NCBI GenBank assembly: GCA_964195405.1
Contig: CAXMPK010000083.1
Location: 1-7,646, forward strand
Source of the DNA: CAXMPK01 sp964195405
Lineage (GTDB): Bacteria; Actinomycetota; Acidimicrobiia; Spongiisociales; ZC4RG35
DNA length: 7,646 nt
Direction: 5' to 3'
The translations under genes were made by a program, and so were the position numbers. Position 1 is the stretch's first letter; each line of letters opens with the position of its first letter. Below the pieces are notes generated by a model. That model was not told where the DNA came from. It saw nothing but the letters and a program-made list of their open reading frames with translations, and searched no databases. Positions 1 to 6,192 of the stretch are shown piece by piece.

Positions 1-1
1 G

Positions 2-676
2 ACAGAGGCCCTTCCCTCGGTCCGGAAGTACGGGATCGATGTGGCCAACATGGGCAACAACCATTCCGGCGACTACGGCAAAGAGGCGCTTATTGACGGG
101 AGGGCTCAGCTGACGGCCCACGGCATCGCTCCTGTAGGCGCGGGGAAAGACCGCGACGAAGCGGGTTCGCCCGCAGTCTTCGACATCAACGGCTGGACGG
201 TGGCAGTTGTCGGATTTGGTGGTGTTGCGCCGAGCAACAGTTGGTATGCGACCGATGATCGGGCGGGTATGCGCAGTGGTGGCGATGTCGACGGAATGGT
301 CGAAGCGGTTGAGGCGGCTGATGCCATAGCTGACATCGTCATTGTCACCATCCACTGGGGCAGAGAGTTGGAGACGGTTCCCCGTCGGGAAGTCATAGAG
401 CGCGCCGAGGCGATGATCGAGGCGGGTGCCGACGTGATTTTTGGCCATCACCAGCATCGGCTGAATCCGCTGGAGATGCTGGATGGGGCAGCCGTTTTCT
501 GGGGAATGGGGAACTTTGTCTGGCCGAACAACTCGACTCCGAGCGCGACGACAGCGGTGGCACGGGTGGTCATCAGCCCTGATGGGACGATCGAAGCCTG
601 TCTGATTCCTGCGTTCGTCGAGACTCATGGCCACCCGGTGCTGACCGGGGAGCCGGAATGCGGCCCTGGACTGTGA
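2..676 (+). CDS. CapA family protein (PGA_cap metallophosphatase fold), 3' part
   Basis: The reading frame is open from the window edge (base 2) to TGA at 674-676, so the N-terminus is missing and the GTG at 41 is internal. The visible part gives about 224 residues. It carries the family signature NNHSGDYG (nt 56-79), the strand motif IHWGRELE, and GHHQH at nt 443-457, followed by FWGMGNFVW. These His/Asn clusters correspond to the metal-site motifs of the calcineurin-like fold in CapA/PgsA-type proteins. Known members act at the cell surface in poly-gamma-glutamate capsule formation, but many actinobacterial homologues stand alone with unknown substrate, and no capB/capC is seen here. The 3' end overlaps the next gene by 19 bases, so the two are probably translated together. 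The family call is firm; the substrate is not known. Confidence 0.9.
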   Translation, partial: TEALPSVRKYGIDVANMGNNHSGDYGKEALIDGRAQLTAHGIAPVGAGKDRDEAGSPAVFDINGWTVAVVGFGGVAPSNSWYATDDRAGMRSGGDVDGMVEAVEAADAIADIVIVTIHWGRELETVPRREVIERAEAMIEAGADVIFGHHQHRLNPLEMLDGAAVFWGMGNFVWPNNSTPSATTAVARVVISPDGTIEACLIPAFVETHGHPVLTGEPECGPGL

Positions 677-2259
677 CAGAGCGTTTCTGGCCGGTCATTG
701 CTGTGGTGGGCGTCGGCGCCACTCTTGGTGTCGGTGCGTTTCTGATTTTCGATGTCGGCGAAGACACTGCCAGTGCTCCACCGGTCGCTGACGCGACTGC
801 CCCCTCGACCACGATCGGCGCCAAAGACGACGGGAAGGTATTGCCACCGGACCCCAAGCCAGCCACCACGACAACAACTACTCCGCCGGCGACCACAACA
901 ACGTTGCCGCTACGGGATCCCGACACAGTTCCCGGATGGACCGTTGGTGAAGCCTGGGGGAGCGTCGACGGGCTGACCATGTTCCGTGGAAGCCCAACTC
1001 GCACCTTCTACGGAACCGGCCCGCTGTCTTCGTTGCCAGCTGAGGTGTGGCGCTATCCGGGCTCTCAGATGTGCGGCACGTCGTCGGCCGGGGGCGAATC
1101 GAAAGTCTGGTGTGGGATGGGCTGGACAGGTCAACCGGTGGTCTACCAGCGTGATGACGGGAAGACAGAGCTGATCTTCGGGGCTTATGACCTCGCTGTT
1201 CACTTTGTCGATGGCGAGACGGGTCAGGATCTGCGTACCAAGTTCGTGACCGGTGACATCATCAAGGGGAGTGTCAGCTTGGACCCCGACGGCTATCCAC
1301 TGATCTACTTCGGGTCAAGAGACAACCAGCTTCGGATTGTCGCGCTGGACCGTGATCAGCCCGAGCAGTTGTGGAGTCTCGACGCCAACGCAGTCAACGG
1401 GATCTGGAACAACGACTGGGACGCCAACCCAATCATCATTGACGACATCATGTATGAGGGCGGAGAAAACGGGTGGTTTTTCGCTGTCGAACTCAATCGG
1501 GAGTTTCTCGACGATGGTTTGGTAAATGTCGATCCCGAGATTCTGTTGGCGATGCCTGGATACAACGATGAGCTGATTTCGAAGTCTGGCCGCAACGTAT
1601 CGATCGAGTCCTCAGCGGTGGCCTACGGGCAGCGGGTGTACTTCGCCAACTCCGGCGGGCGAGTCGTCGGTCTGGATGTCTCCAACATCCGGTCCGGCGA
1701 AGCCAACGTTGTCTTTGACTACTACGCGGGTGGTGACATCGACGCGACGATGGTCGTTGACGAAGACGGCTTTTTGTACGTGTCGATCGAGCATGAGCCG
1801 TCACAGATGAAGACAGTGGAGACAGCTCGAAATCTCGAAGTCGGCCAGCTGATCAAACTCGACCCGTACACCGATGGGGACCCCCGGATCTGGGGCATCG
1901 ACATGACCAGCGGCACGTTTGACTCGGGGATATGGGCGACACCTGCCCTTCACTCGGATCTTCTCTATGTAAATACCCACCTAGGCGATCTGATCGTTGT
2001 GGACACCGCCTCGGGCGAGCTTGTGTGGTCCGACCCGGTGGGATGGCACTCCTGGTCCTCCCCGGTCGTCGTCGACGAGACATTGGTGGTGGCGACTTGC
2101 ACTGGCGAGCTGCGGGGCTATTCGTTGGACAACCCGAGGGCCCCGGTTCGGCAGTGGACCATCCAAGTGAGCGAATCCTGTATCGAGGCCACCCCGGCCG
2201 TGCTTGACGGACAGATCTACCTGGGGTCGCGTGACGGCTACATCAGGGCCTTTCGCTAA
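658..2259 (+). CDS. Membrane-anchored PQQ-like beta-propeller protein
   Basis: A 533-residue protein. The ATG at 658 is preceded by a GGGGAG Shine-Dalgarno (647-652) with 5-base spacing, inside the end of the CapA gene. Residues 11-32 form one hydrophobic segment (uncleaved anchor or signal). Residues 36-85 are a low-complexity Ala/Pro/Thr linker. From about residue 96 the chain shows repeated PQQ-like (beta-propeller) blades: MFRGSPTRTFYG at the start, then units such as YPLIYFGSRDNQLRIVALD, RVYFANSGGRVVGLD, LLYVNTHLGDLIVVDTASG and QIYLGSRDGYIRAFR at the very end. Cysteines occur in only two pairs, C139/C152 in the first part and C481/C498 in the last blades, which fits disulfides in an exported domain. 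I see no evidence for true PQQ cofactor binding or dehydrogenase active-site residues. The role is probably as a surface scaffold or sensor; a cell-envelope assembly role is only suggested by the coupled CapA gene. Confidence 0.88.
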   Translation: MRPWTVTERFWPVIAVVGVGATLGVGAFLIFDVGEDTASAPPVADATAPSTTIGAKDDGKVLPPDPKPATTTTTTPPATTTTLPLRDPDTVPGWTVGEAWGSVDGLTMFRGSPTRTFYGTGPLSSLPAEVWRYPGSQMCGTSSAGGESKVWCGMGWTGQPVVYQRDDGKTELIFGAYDLAVHFVDGETGQDLRTKFVTGDIIKGSVSLDPDGYPLIYFGSRDNQLRIVALDRDQPEQLWSLDANAVNGIWNNDWDANPIIIDDIMYEGGENGWFFAVELNREFLDDGLVNVDPEILLAMPGYNDELISKSGRNVSIESSAVAYGQRVYFANSGGRVVGLDVSNIRSGEANVVFDYYAGGDIDATMVVDEDGFLYVSIEHEPSQMKTVETARNLEVGQLIKLDPYTDGDPRIWGIDMTSGTFDSGIWATPALHSDLLYVNTHLGDLIVVDTASGELVWSDPVGWHSWSSPVVVDETLVVATCTGELRGYSLDNPRAPVRQWTIQVSESCIEATPAVLDGQIYLGSRDGYIRAFR

Positions 2260-2313
2260 CCAATATCACCAACCCTGTCAGCATCACGTCATCTATGTCC
2301 TGAGTTAGCGGCG

Positions 2314-2338
2314 TGGTCGGCCATATCATCGCCGGCCA
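2314..2338 (+). promoter_or_regulatory. Stem-loop directly abutting the lipoprotein start codon
   Basis: TGGTCGGC (2314-2321) can pair with GCCGGCCA (2331-2338), giving an 8-bp stem with one G-U pair and a 9-base loop. The next base is the A of the ATG at 2339. There is no T tract after it, so it is a poor terminator. The loop contains TATCAT (2324-2329), which could also be read as a -10 box giving a transcript that starts almost at the ATG. Either reading would explain why no Shine-Dalgarno is present. The pairing is seen directly; its role is inference. Confidence 0.35.
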
Positions 2339-2863
2339 ATGAGAATGTTGTCAGGTGCGCTGTTGCTGATCGTGGTGGGATGCGGAGCCGCTTCCGTGGA
2401 GACGACAACCCCCGCACCGGCCACTGTTCCGACCACCCTTCTGCACACCACCACATCCACGCTGGCCGGGGCGGTCGACGAGTGCCCGCCGGCGCCCTAT
2501 GAAGTCACTTTTCTGCCTATAAATGTCAATGAGGCCGGTTTCGATCCTTCGGGTCTCGAACCCGATGTCTGGACTTCGGTTGGGGGTAGTCAGACCACCT
2601 TCTTTGGTCGTTCCGACGGCACTGTGGCGATTGCCGTAATTAGAGGCGCACTGCCCGCGGTCGACTGGCCGGCCGAAAAGGGTGAGATTGAGATCGATGG
2701 CATCCGTGCCGCAGTGGGACCCCACCTTGACGGCACTTGGGTCGCAGGTTGGATCGTCGCTCCAGAGGCCAGATGCGACCTGTACAGCGTGATCTTCTAC
2801 CCCCCCTGGAATCCCAAGGACGTTGAGGCTGTCCTCTTGAGCATGAGGCGCGTCGCCGGATAA
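2339..2863 (+). CDS. Putative secreted lipoprotein, unknown function
   Basis: A 174-residue protein with no family I recognise. The first 14 residues are a short basic-hydrophobic signal ending in a lipobox, VVGC, with lipidation expected at C15. A Thr/Pro/Ala-rich linker covers residues 18-45, and a compact globular domain covers about 48-174. Only two other cysteines are present, C49 and C146, which could form a disulfide that closes the domain. The domain starts with CPPAPYEVTFLPIN and ends with a predicted helix, PKDVEAVLLSMRRV. An in-frame TAG at 2306-2308 and the absence of other start codons limit the start to ATG 2339 or ATG 2345; neither has a Shine-Dalgarno. A stem-loop lies directly upstream. 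It sits between the beta-propeller gene (79-base gap) and the DUF2330 gene (60-base gap), so it may belong to the same envelope-protein cluster. Confidence 0.75.
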   Translation: MRMLSGALLLIVVGCGAASVETTTPAPATVPTTLLHTTTSTLAGAVDECPPAPYEVTFLPINVNEAGFDPSGLEPDVWTSVGGSQTTFFGRSDGTVAIAVIRGALPAVDWPAEKGEIEIDGIRAAVGPHLDGTWVAGWIVAPEARCDLYSVIFYPPWNPKDVEAVLLSMRRVAG

Positions 2864-2910
2864 GCAGGAACCGATCCGCCTCCCCTGGCCGTCCAAGGAC
2901 CAAGCCAATC

Positions 2911-2916
2911 AGGAGG
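2911..2916 (+). promoter_or_regulatory. Shine-Dalgarno AGGAGG of the DUF2330 gene
   Basis: A full-consensus AGGAGG lies 7 bases before the ATG at 2924 and fixes that start. It is the strongest ribosome-binding site in the window and contrasts with the lipoprotein and clpB starts, which have little or none. Confidence 0.85.
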
Positions 2917-2923
2917 ACAAGAG

Positions 2924-3988
2924 ATGAGAAGGCTCGGATTCATTGCGGCGCTGGTCGCCGTCACCGTCTTGGTGGGAGCACCGATTGCCCATGCGTGTGG
3001 ATTCCTCGTTTCGGAAAACGGGGCTGTGCGTCTCGGGCGCACCACCACCTTTGTGACCTGGGAAGACGGAATCGAACGATATATCACCAACTTCAGTTTC
3101 GAAGGAGTTGCCGACTCGTTCGGCACCATCATCCCGCTCCCAGCGGAGCCCAGTGACGTGAGCAGGGCAGGGGATTGGACTCTTCAGCGTCTTCAGATCG
3201 AAGTGGCGCGTGAAAATCCTCTCCTGGTGTTTGGTGCTTCGAAATTGGCTTTTGAAGCGCGGGATGCCGAGGTGATACTTCAAACGACGATCGACTCACT
3301 GGACGTTGTGGTCCTCAAGGGCGGTGCTGCCCAAGTGCTGACCTGGGTCAACGAGAACGGTTTCGACCTTCCAGAAGGTCCGGCGACCGACCACATGCTT
3401 CAGTTCTATGCATCGAGATCGCCTTACTTCCTTGCGGCTCGCTTCGACTCCGAGCGTGCCGAACAGGATGATTTTGTAGCCGGCGACGGCATCCCGGTTC
3501 AGATAACGATGCCGACACCGCGACCCTGGATCCCGCTGCACATCCTTCATGGAGCACAGCCCGACACGTCGATCATCAACGCCGACATCTTCCTACTCAC
3601 ACCAGACCGACCGAATCTTCTCCATGGAGAAGGTCTCGAAGTCAATGTGTCCCAACCGGCCGACGATTTGCTTTTGAGCGATCTGCGCTCCGACGAGAAC
3701 ATGGAGTGGATTCCAGATCAGGGCTGGTTCACACATCTGATACTGGAGACAGATGCCACCAATCTCACCTATGACCTGTCCGTAGGAGTGGGGGGCACAC
3801 CTCCGTCGTTCGTCGACGCCGGCTTCACTCGTATCGAGCCCACCGATGTCACACTTCGCGCTTTTGGCCTACAACAAATTCATTGGACCCACGGACTCCT
3901 CGGTTTGCTGCTGGCCGCGGTAGTCGGTGGTGTTGCTGTTGGGTGGGTGATGGGTCGACCGTCCGGCGACGTATCCTCAACTACTTGA
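2924..3988 (+). CDS. DUF2330-family exported protein with C-terminal membrane anchor
   Basis: A 354-residue protein. Residues 1-24 are a signal peptide (MRR, hydrophobic core, AHA before C25). The mature part begins ACGFLVSENGAVRLGRTT and has the DUF2330-like order: an N-terminal beta region with GTIIPLPAEP (residues 67-76), the segment SLDVVVLKGGAAQVLTWVNENG (split here as SLDVVVLKGG and AAQVLTWVNENG, residues 125-146), then YFLAARFDSERAE and PVQITMPTPRPWIPLHIL (about 168-208). Residues 323-343 form a membrane helix, followed by a short tail. C25 is the only cysteine, whereas many DUF2330 proteins as I recall them start with a CGG..C pattern, so this N-terminus is divergent. Topology predicts an extracellular domain held to the membrane. 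The family has no assigned biochemical role. The gene ends at the shared hairpin terminator. Confidence 0.8.
   Translation: MRRLGFIAALVAVTVLVGAPIAHACGFLVSENGAVRLGRTTTFVTWEDGIERYITNFSFEGVADSFGTIIPLPAEPSDVSRAGDWTLQRLQIEVARENPLLVFGASKLAFEARDAEVILQTTIDSLDVVVLKGGAAQVLTWVNENGFDLPEGPATDHMLQFYASRSPYFLAARFDSERAEQDDFVAGDGIPVQITMPTPRPWIPLHILHGAQPDTSIINADIFLLTPDRPNLLHGEGLEVNVSQPADDLLLSDLRSDENMEWIPDQGWFTHLILETDATNLTYDLSVGVGGTPPSFVDAGFTRIEPTDVTLRAFGLQQIHWTHGLLGLLLAAVVGGVAVGWVMGRPSGDVSSTT
3365..3380. repeat. Inverted repeat GACCTTC-CA-GAAGGTC inside the DUF2330 gene
   Basis: Seven-base arms match perfectly around a 2-base centre. It lies in coding sequence (FDLPEGPA) and may be chance, but a second palindrome with the same CTTC...GAAGGTC edge lies 236 bases downstream in the same gene. 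Confidence 0.45.
3617..3632. repeat. Perfect 16-bp palindrome CTTCTCCATGGAGAAG inside the DUF2330 gene
   Basis: The 16 bases equal their own reverse complement and encode part of NLLHGEG. A perfect 8-base arm pair with no spacer is expected by chance roughly once per 65 kb, so its presence here is mildly unusual. No function is shown. Confidence 0.5.
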
Positions 3989-3996
3989 GGTTCAAG

Positions 3997-4034
3997 AAGG
4001 GGGAGGGGCCCAACGGCCCCTCCCGCCTTTTCTT
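3997..4034. terminator. Bidirectional intrinsic terminator between convergent genes
   Basis: GGGAGGGGCC (4001-4010) and GGCCCCTCCC (4015-4024) form a perfect 10-bp stem with loop CAAC. The stem continues through AAGG (3997-4000) with CCTT (4026-4029) past a bulged G. On the + strand it is followed by TTTTCTT (4028-4034), a classic intrinsic terminator for the DUF2330 gene. On the - strand it lies directly after the SPFH stop codon and is followed by CTTCTT, so it probably also stops the opposite operon, though with a weaker U tract. Confidence 0.9.
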
Positions 4035-4959
4035 AGTTGGAGGCCGGCTCCTCCTGACTTTCCTTGAACAGTTCGCCGATGGCGGCGACTGAACCGAGAA
4101 CACCTGAGGTGTCCAGCGGCAGGAAGACCTTGGTCGCCTGTCCGTCGGCGATGCCTTCCAGGGCCTCCATGTATTTGATGGCAAGCAAGTCGGGAGTCGG
4201 GTCTCCATTGTGGATAGCGGCGAACACCCGCTCAATGGCTTGCCCTTCGCCCTCGGCGACCGTGAGCTTCTGGTACTTCTCGGCGTCGGCGACTCTCTTG
4301 ATCGCCTCGGCCTGACCATCAGCCTCGAGCACCCGGCTCTCCTTGACACCCTCGGCTGTGAGGATGGCTGACCGCTTCTCGCCTTCCGCCTCGGTGACAG
4401 AAGCACGTCGATCGCGCTCGGCCTTCATCTGACGATGCATGGCCTCGGTCACGTCGACTGGGGGCTCGATGCGTTGGATTTCAACACGAACCACCCGGAC
4501 ACCCCACTTGTCGGTGGCGTCGTCGAGAATCTGGCGGAGCTTGGTGTTGATGACCTCACGTGATGTGAGCGCTCCATCGAGGTCGAGGTCGCCGATCACG
4601 TTCCTGAGGTTGGTCTGGGCCAGCTTCGTAACCGCGAGAAGGAAGTTCCCTACGTTGTACTCAAGCTTCACCGGGTCGGTCGCCTCGTGATAGATCACTG
4701 CGTCCACCGTCACCACCACGTTGTCTTTTGTGATGACCTCTTGTGGAGGCACGTCGATGACCTGTTCACGCATGTCGACCTTGGTTATCCGCTTCACGAA
4801 GGGCATGACCCAACGCAGACCCGATCCAACCGTTTTCTGGTATCGACCGAGGAATTCGATCAGAGCCTTTTGGTAGGGCCTGACCACCTTGAACCCCACA
4901 GCCGCGATGACAATCAGCGCAAGCGCGAGGATCGCAAAAAGCACTATTACCGCTTCCAT
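4033..4959 (-). CDS. SPFH/band-7 domain membrane protein (stomatin/QmcA-like)
   Basis: A 308-residue protein. Residues 3-24 are one N-terminal membrane helix, and the SPFH core starts at VRPYQKALIEFLGRY. Typical family stretches follow: GSGLRWVMPFVKRITKVDMR, VPPQEVITKDNVVVTVDAVIY, a conserved LAQTNLRNVIGDLDLDGAL, and WGVRVVRVEIQRIEPP. Residues 170-245 form a charged Ala/Glu coiled coil with AEGEKR, TAEGVKE and EADGQAEA repeats. Length and layout fit prokaryotic stomatin/QmcA proteins, which oligomerise on the membrane, organise microdomains and can modulate membrane proteases such as FtsH. Purine-rich GGAGAAGGG precedes the ATG on the - strand. It lies 46 bases downstream of an NfeD-domain gene, the usual partner of this family, and the stop codon lies within the shared terminator region. 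The family call is firm; the client proteins are unknown. Confidence 0.95.
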   Translation of the reverse strand: MEAVIVLFAILALALIVIAAVGFKVVRPYQKALIEFLGRYQKTVGSGLRWVMPFVKRITKVDMREQVIDVPPQEVITKDNVVVTVDAVIYHEATDPVKLEYNVGNFLLAVTKLAQTNLRNVIGDLDLDGALTSREVINTKLRQILDDATDKWGVRVVRVEIQRIEPPVDVTEAMHRQMKAERDRRASVTEAEGEKRSAILTAEGVKESRVLEADGQAEAIKRVADAEKYQKLTVAEGEGQAIERVFAAIHNGDPTPDLLAIKYMEALEGIADGQATKVFLPLDTSGVLGSVAAIGELFKESQEEPASN

Positions 4960-4997
4960 ATTGTTTCCCTTCTCCTTTTCTGACTCCTGTCAGACCC

Positions 4998-5040
4998 GAA
5001 CTCGATCAACTTTCGACTCTTTCGACAATCAGTCGAGTTC
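4998..5040 (-). repeat. Inverted repeat spanning the nfeD-like stop codon
   Basis: GAACTCGA (4998-5005) and TCGAGTTC (5033-5040) are perfect 8-base inverted arms separated by 27 bases. The loop includes the last codons and the TGA of the NfeD-fusion gene, with a short direct repeat TCGAAAG twice on the coding strand (encoding VERVES). In the operon mRNA this would be a hairpin at the gene junction, with no U tract after it. It could affect processing or the relative expression of the SPFH gene, or be chance. Confidence 0.35.
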
Positions 5041-5782
5041 CTTTGATTTCTGTGACGACGATACGTGTGCCGGTCTCGATGGGAGTATGCGCCTTCGCTC
5101 GCCACTCCTCGTTGAGTATTCGGACCAATCCAGCCCCGGTGCGGGGATCGATGTCCTCGAGGACCATCCCCATCTCACCGACCCAGCGATTGGCTCCGAC
5201 CCGGGGCTGATCGCCTTCGTCCTGACGAACGATGTATTTGCGTAGGTAGGCGAGCGCGAAAATCGACACTCCGAAAAAGACCAGCCACTGGGCAATGACC
5301 GCAGCTCCGATCCAGGCGAGGATCGCCGCAGCCGCCGCTCCGATCGCAAACGGCAACAGAAAGAATCCAGCCGTGAATATCTCGCCGATACCGAGGACGA
5401 CGGCCAGAATCGTCCATAGCCAGCGCCAAACTTCAGTGTCCACGTCGTTACCTCCTTGTCCGACAACGGCGGCGGCTGCAACTACGGTTGCGGCGCCGAT
5501 CCCGTAGGAGATGAGATCTCTCCTGGACATCCGTTGTTTTCTTGTCTCTCCACTTTGTACATCTTCCCAACTGGCAACCGGCCGACCCTGGCTGGCTTCG
5601 GCCCAGTCAACGGCGAACGTTGCGGTATCCCCGACGACATCGCCGACAGGCCTGCCGTCGGCCTCTGCCTCGGTCAAGTGCTGATCGAGTTCCGACCGCA
5701 TCTCGGCGGCGTCGGCGTCCGACAGCCCGGCTTCAAGCCAATACATCTCAACCTCTGCTGCCACTCGAGTACGTTCGCTCAC
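5006..5782 (-). CDS. HAAS/DUF1700-like domain fused to NfeD-family membrane protein
   Basis: A 258-residue protein with a GTG start at 5780-5782 that overlaps the padR TGA (GTGA), preceded by GGGGATGAG. Residues 8-62 are soluble and helical, with the pattern of HAAS/DUF1700-type domains (YWLEAGL, MRSELDQHLTEAEADGRPV, VVGDTATFAVDWA), which are usually encoded next to PadR regulators. Residues 85-108 form SRRDLISYG plus a hydrophobic stretch that resembles a Tat-type signal but is internal. Residues about 119-180 give further membrane helices with NfeD-typical LGIGEIFTAGFFLLPFAIG. Residues 196-257 are the NfeD OB-fold (GANRWVGEMGMVLEDIDP, GLVRILNEEWRAKA, GTRIVVTEIKGTRLIVERV). It has no ClpP-like protease domain, so it is the short NfeD class that partners SPFH proteins. 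M85 could be a secondary start, though a good ribosome-binding site is not near it. The fused N-terminal domain is the unusual part. Confidence 0.85.
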   Translation of the reverse strand: MSERTRVAAEVEMYWLEAGLSDADAAEMRSELDQHLTEAEADGRPVGDVVGDTATFAVDWAEASQGRPVASWEDVQSGETRKQRMSRRDLISYGIGAATVVAAAAVVGQGGNDVDTEVWRWLWTILAVVLGIGEIFTAGFFLLPFAIGAAAAAILAWIGAAVIAQWLVFFGVSIFALAYLRKYIVRQDEGDQPRVGANRWVGEMGMVLEDIDPRTGAGLVRILNEEWRAKAHTPIETGTRIVVTEIKGTRLIVERVES

Positions 5783-6126
5783 GTCTCATCCCCGTTCACA
5801 ACTGCGTCCACCGAGCTCCGAAACTGGAACCAATCGGCCAGCCATTGCCCGAGCACCTCAGTGCCGTCTTCAGACATCCGGTAGTACTTGCGGGCCGGCC
5901 CTTCCGAACTTTGCACCAGATAGCCCTCGATAATCCCTTGCTTCTGAAGACGCGACAGAAGTGGGTATATCGAGCCCTCACTGGCAAGATCGAGTCCCCG
6001 TTCACGCAGCTTGCGAACCATTTCATATCCATATGAAGCCTCCTCCTCGATGATTGAGAGAAGGCACATGTCGAGAACCCCATGAAGAAGCTGCGAAGTG
6101 TGGCCCCCGGCACCTCTAAGTACCAT
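5779..6126 (-). CDS. PadR-family transcriptional regulator
   Basis: A 115-residue protein. The winged-helix HTH covers about residues 12-90: LLHGVLDMCLLSIIEEEASY, GYEMVRKL, then SIYPLLSRLQKQGIIEGYL and the wing SSEGPARKYYRMSEDG, all typical of PadR. The C-terminal helix is short (QWLADWFQF), as in the small PadR class. An in-frame ATG at 6135 lies inside the promoter -10 box, so I place the start at ATG 6126, which coincides with the expected transcription start and gives a leaderless message. No Shine-Dalgarno precedes either ATG. PadR proteins usually repress their own operon and release DNA on binding a ligand or partner. It is translationally coupled to the HAAS-NfeD gene and is followed by the SPFH gene. 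Family confidence is high; the effector is unknown. Confidence 0.93.
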   Translation of the reverse strand: MVLRGAGGHTSQLLHGVLDMCLLSIIEEEASYGYEMVRKLRERGLDLASEGSIYPLLSRLQKQGIIEGYLVQSSEGPARKYYRMSEDGTEVLGQWLADWFQFRSSVDAVVNGDET

Positions 6127-6133
6127 GCAATAC

Positions 6134-6161
6134 ATATTACCGGGCGAAACAGGGTTGTCAA
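6134..6161 (-). promoter_or_regulatory. Promoter of the padR operon
   Basis: On the - strand TTGACA (6161-6156) is a perfect -35 box, followed by a 16-base spacer and TAATAT (6139-6134), a near-consensus -10. Transcription would begin near 6126-6128, at the padR ATG. The -35 is overlapped by a small inverted repeat, and ATGTATTGCAT (6135-6125) at the -10/start forms an imperfect dyad. Both are candidate sites for autoregulation by PadR. Confidence 0.75.
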
Positions 6162-6165
6162 CAAC
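6154..6165. promoter_or_regulatory. Candidate operator over the padR -35 box
   Basis: GTTGT-CA-ACAAC is a 12-base inverted repeat with 5-base arms that covers the TTGACA box, where a bound repressor would block RNA polymerase. The arms are short, so chance is possible. It does not match the ATGT-N8-ACAT form often quoted for PadR operators. Confidence 0.35.
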
Positions 6166-6192
6166 ACAAGAGTGGGATTTTTGGCGCCTTGC

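Noticed and set aside
2260..2338. Intrinsic terminator after the beta-propeller gene
   Set aside because: The only hairpin (2314-2338) has no T tract on the + strand and runs directly into the next start codon.
2351..2908. Open frame of about 185 codons on the - strand opposite the lipoprotein gene
   Set aside because: The lipoprotein frame has a signal peptide, lipobox and normal composition; the opposite frame has none of these.
2886..2913. Hairpin hiding the AGGAGG of the DUF2330 gene
   Set aside because: Pairings such as TGGC/GCCA and TCC/GGA exist but are short and interrupted, with a 2-base loop; not convincing.
5527..5782. A separate small gene for the HAAS-like domain, with NfeD starting at M85
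   Set aside because: The frame is continuous without a stop, and no good ribosome-binding site lies near M85; the fusion is the simpler reading, although an internal start is kept as a question.
5542..6036. Open frame of about 164 codons on the + strand over padR and the NfeD fusion
   Set aside because: It is antisense to two clear genes, is rich in Arg/Pro/Ser as expected for a shadow frame, and has no family resemblance.
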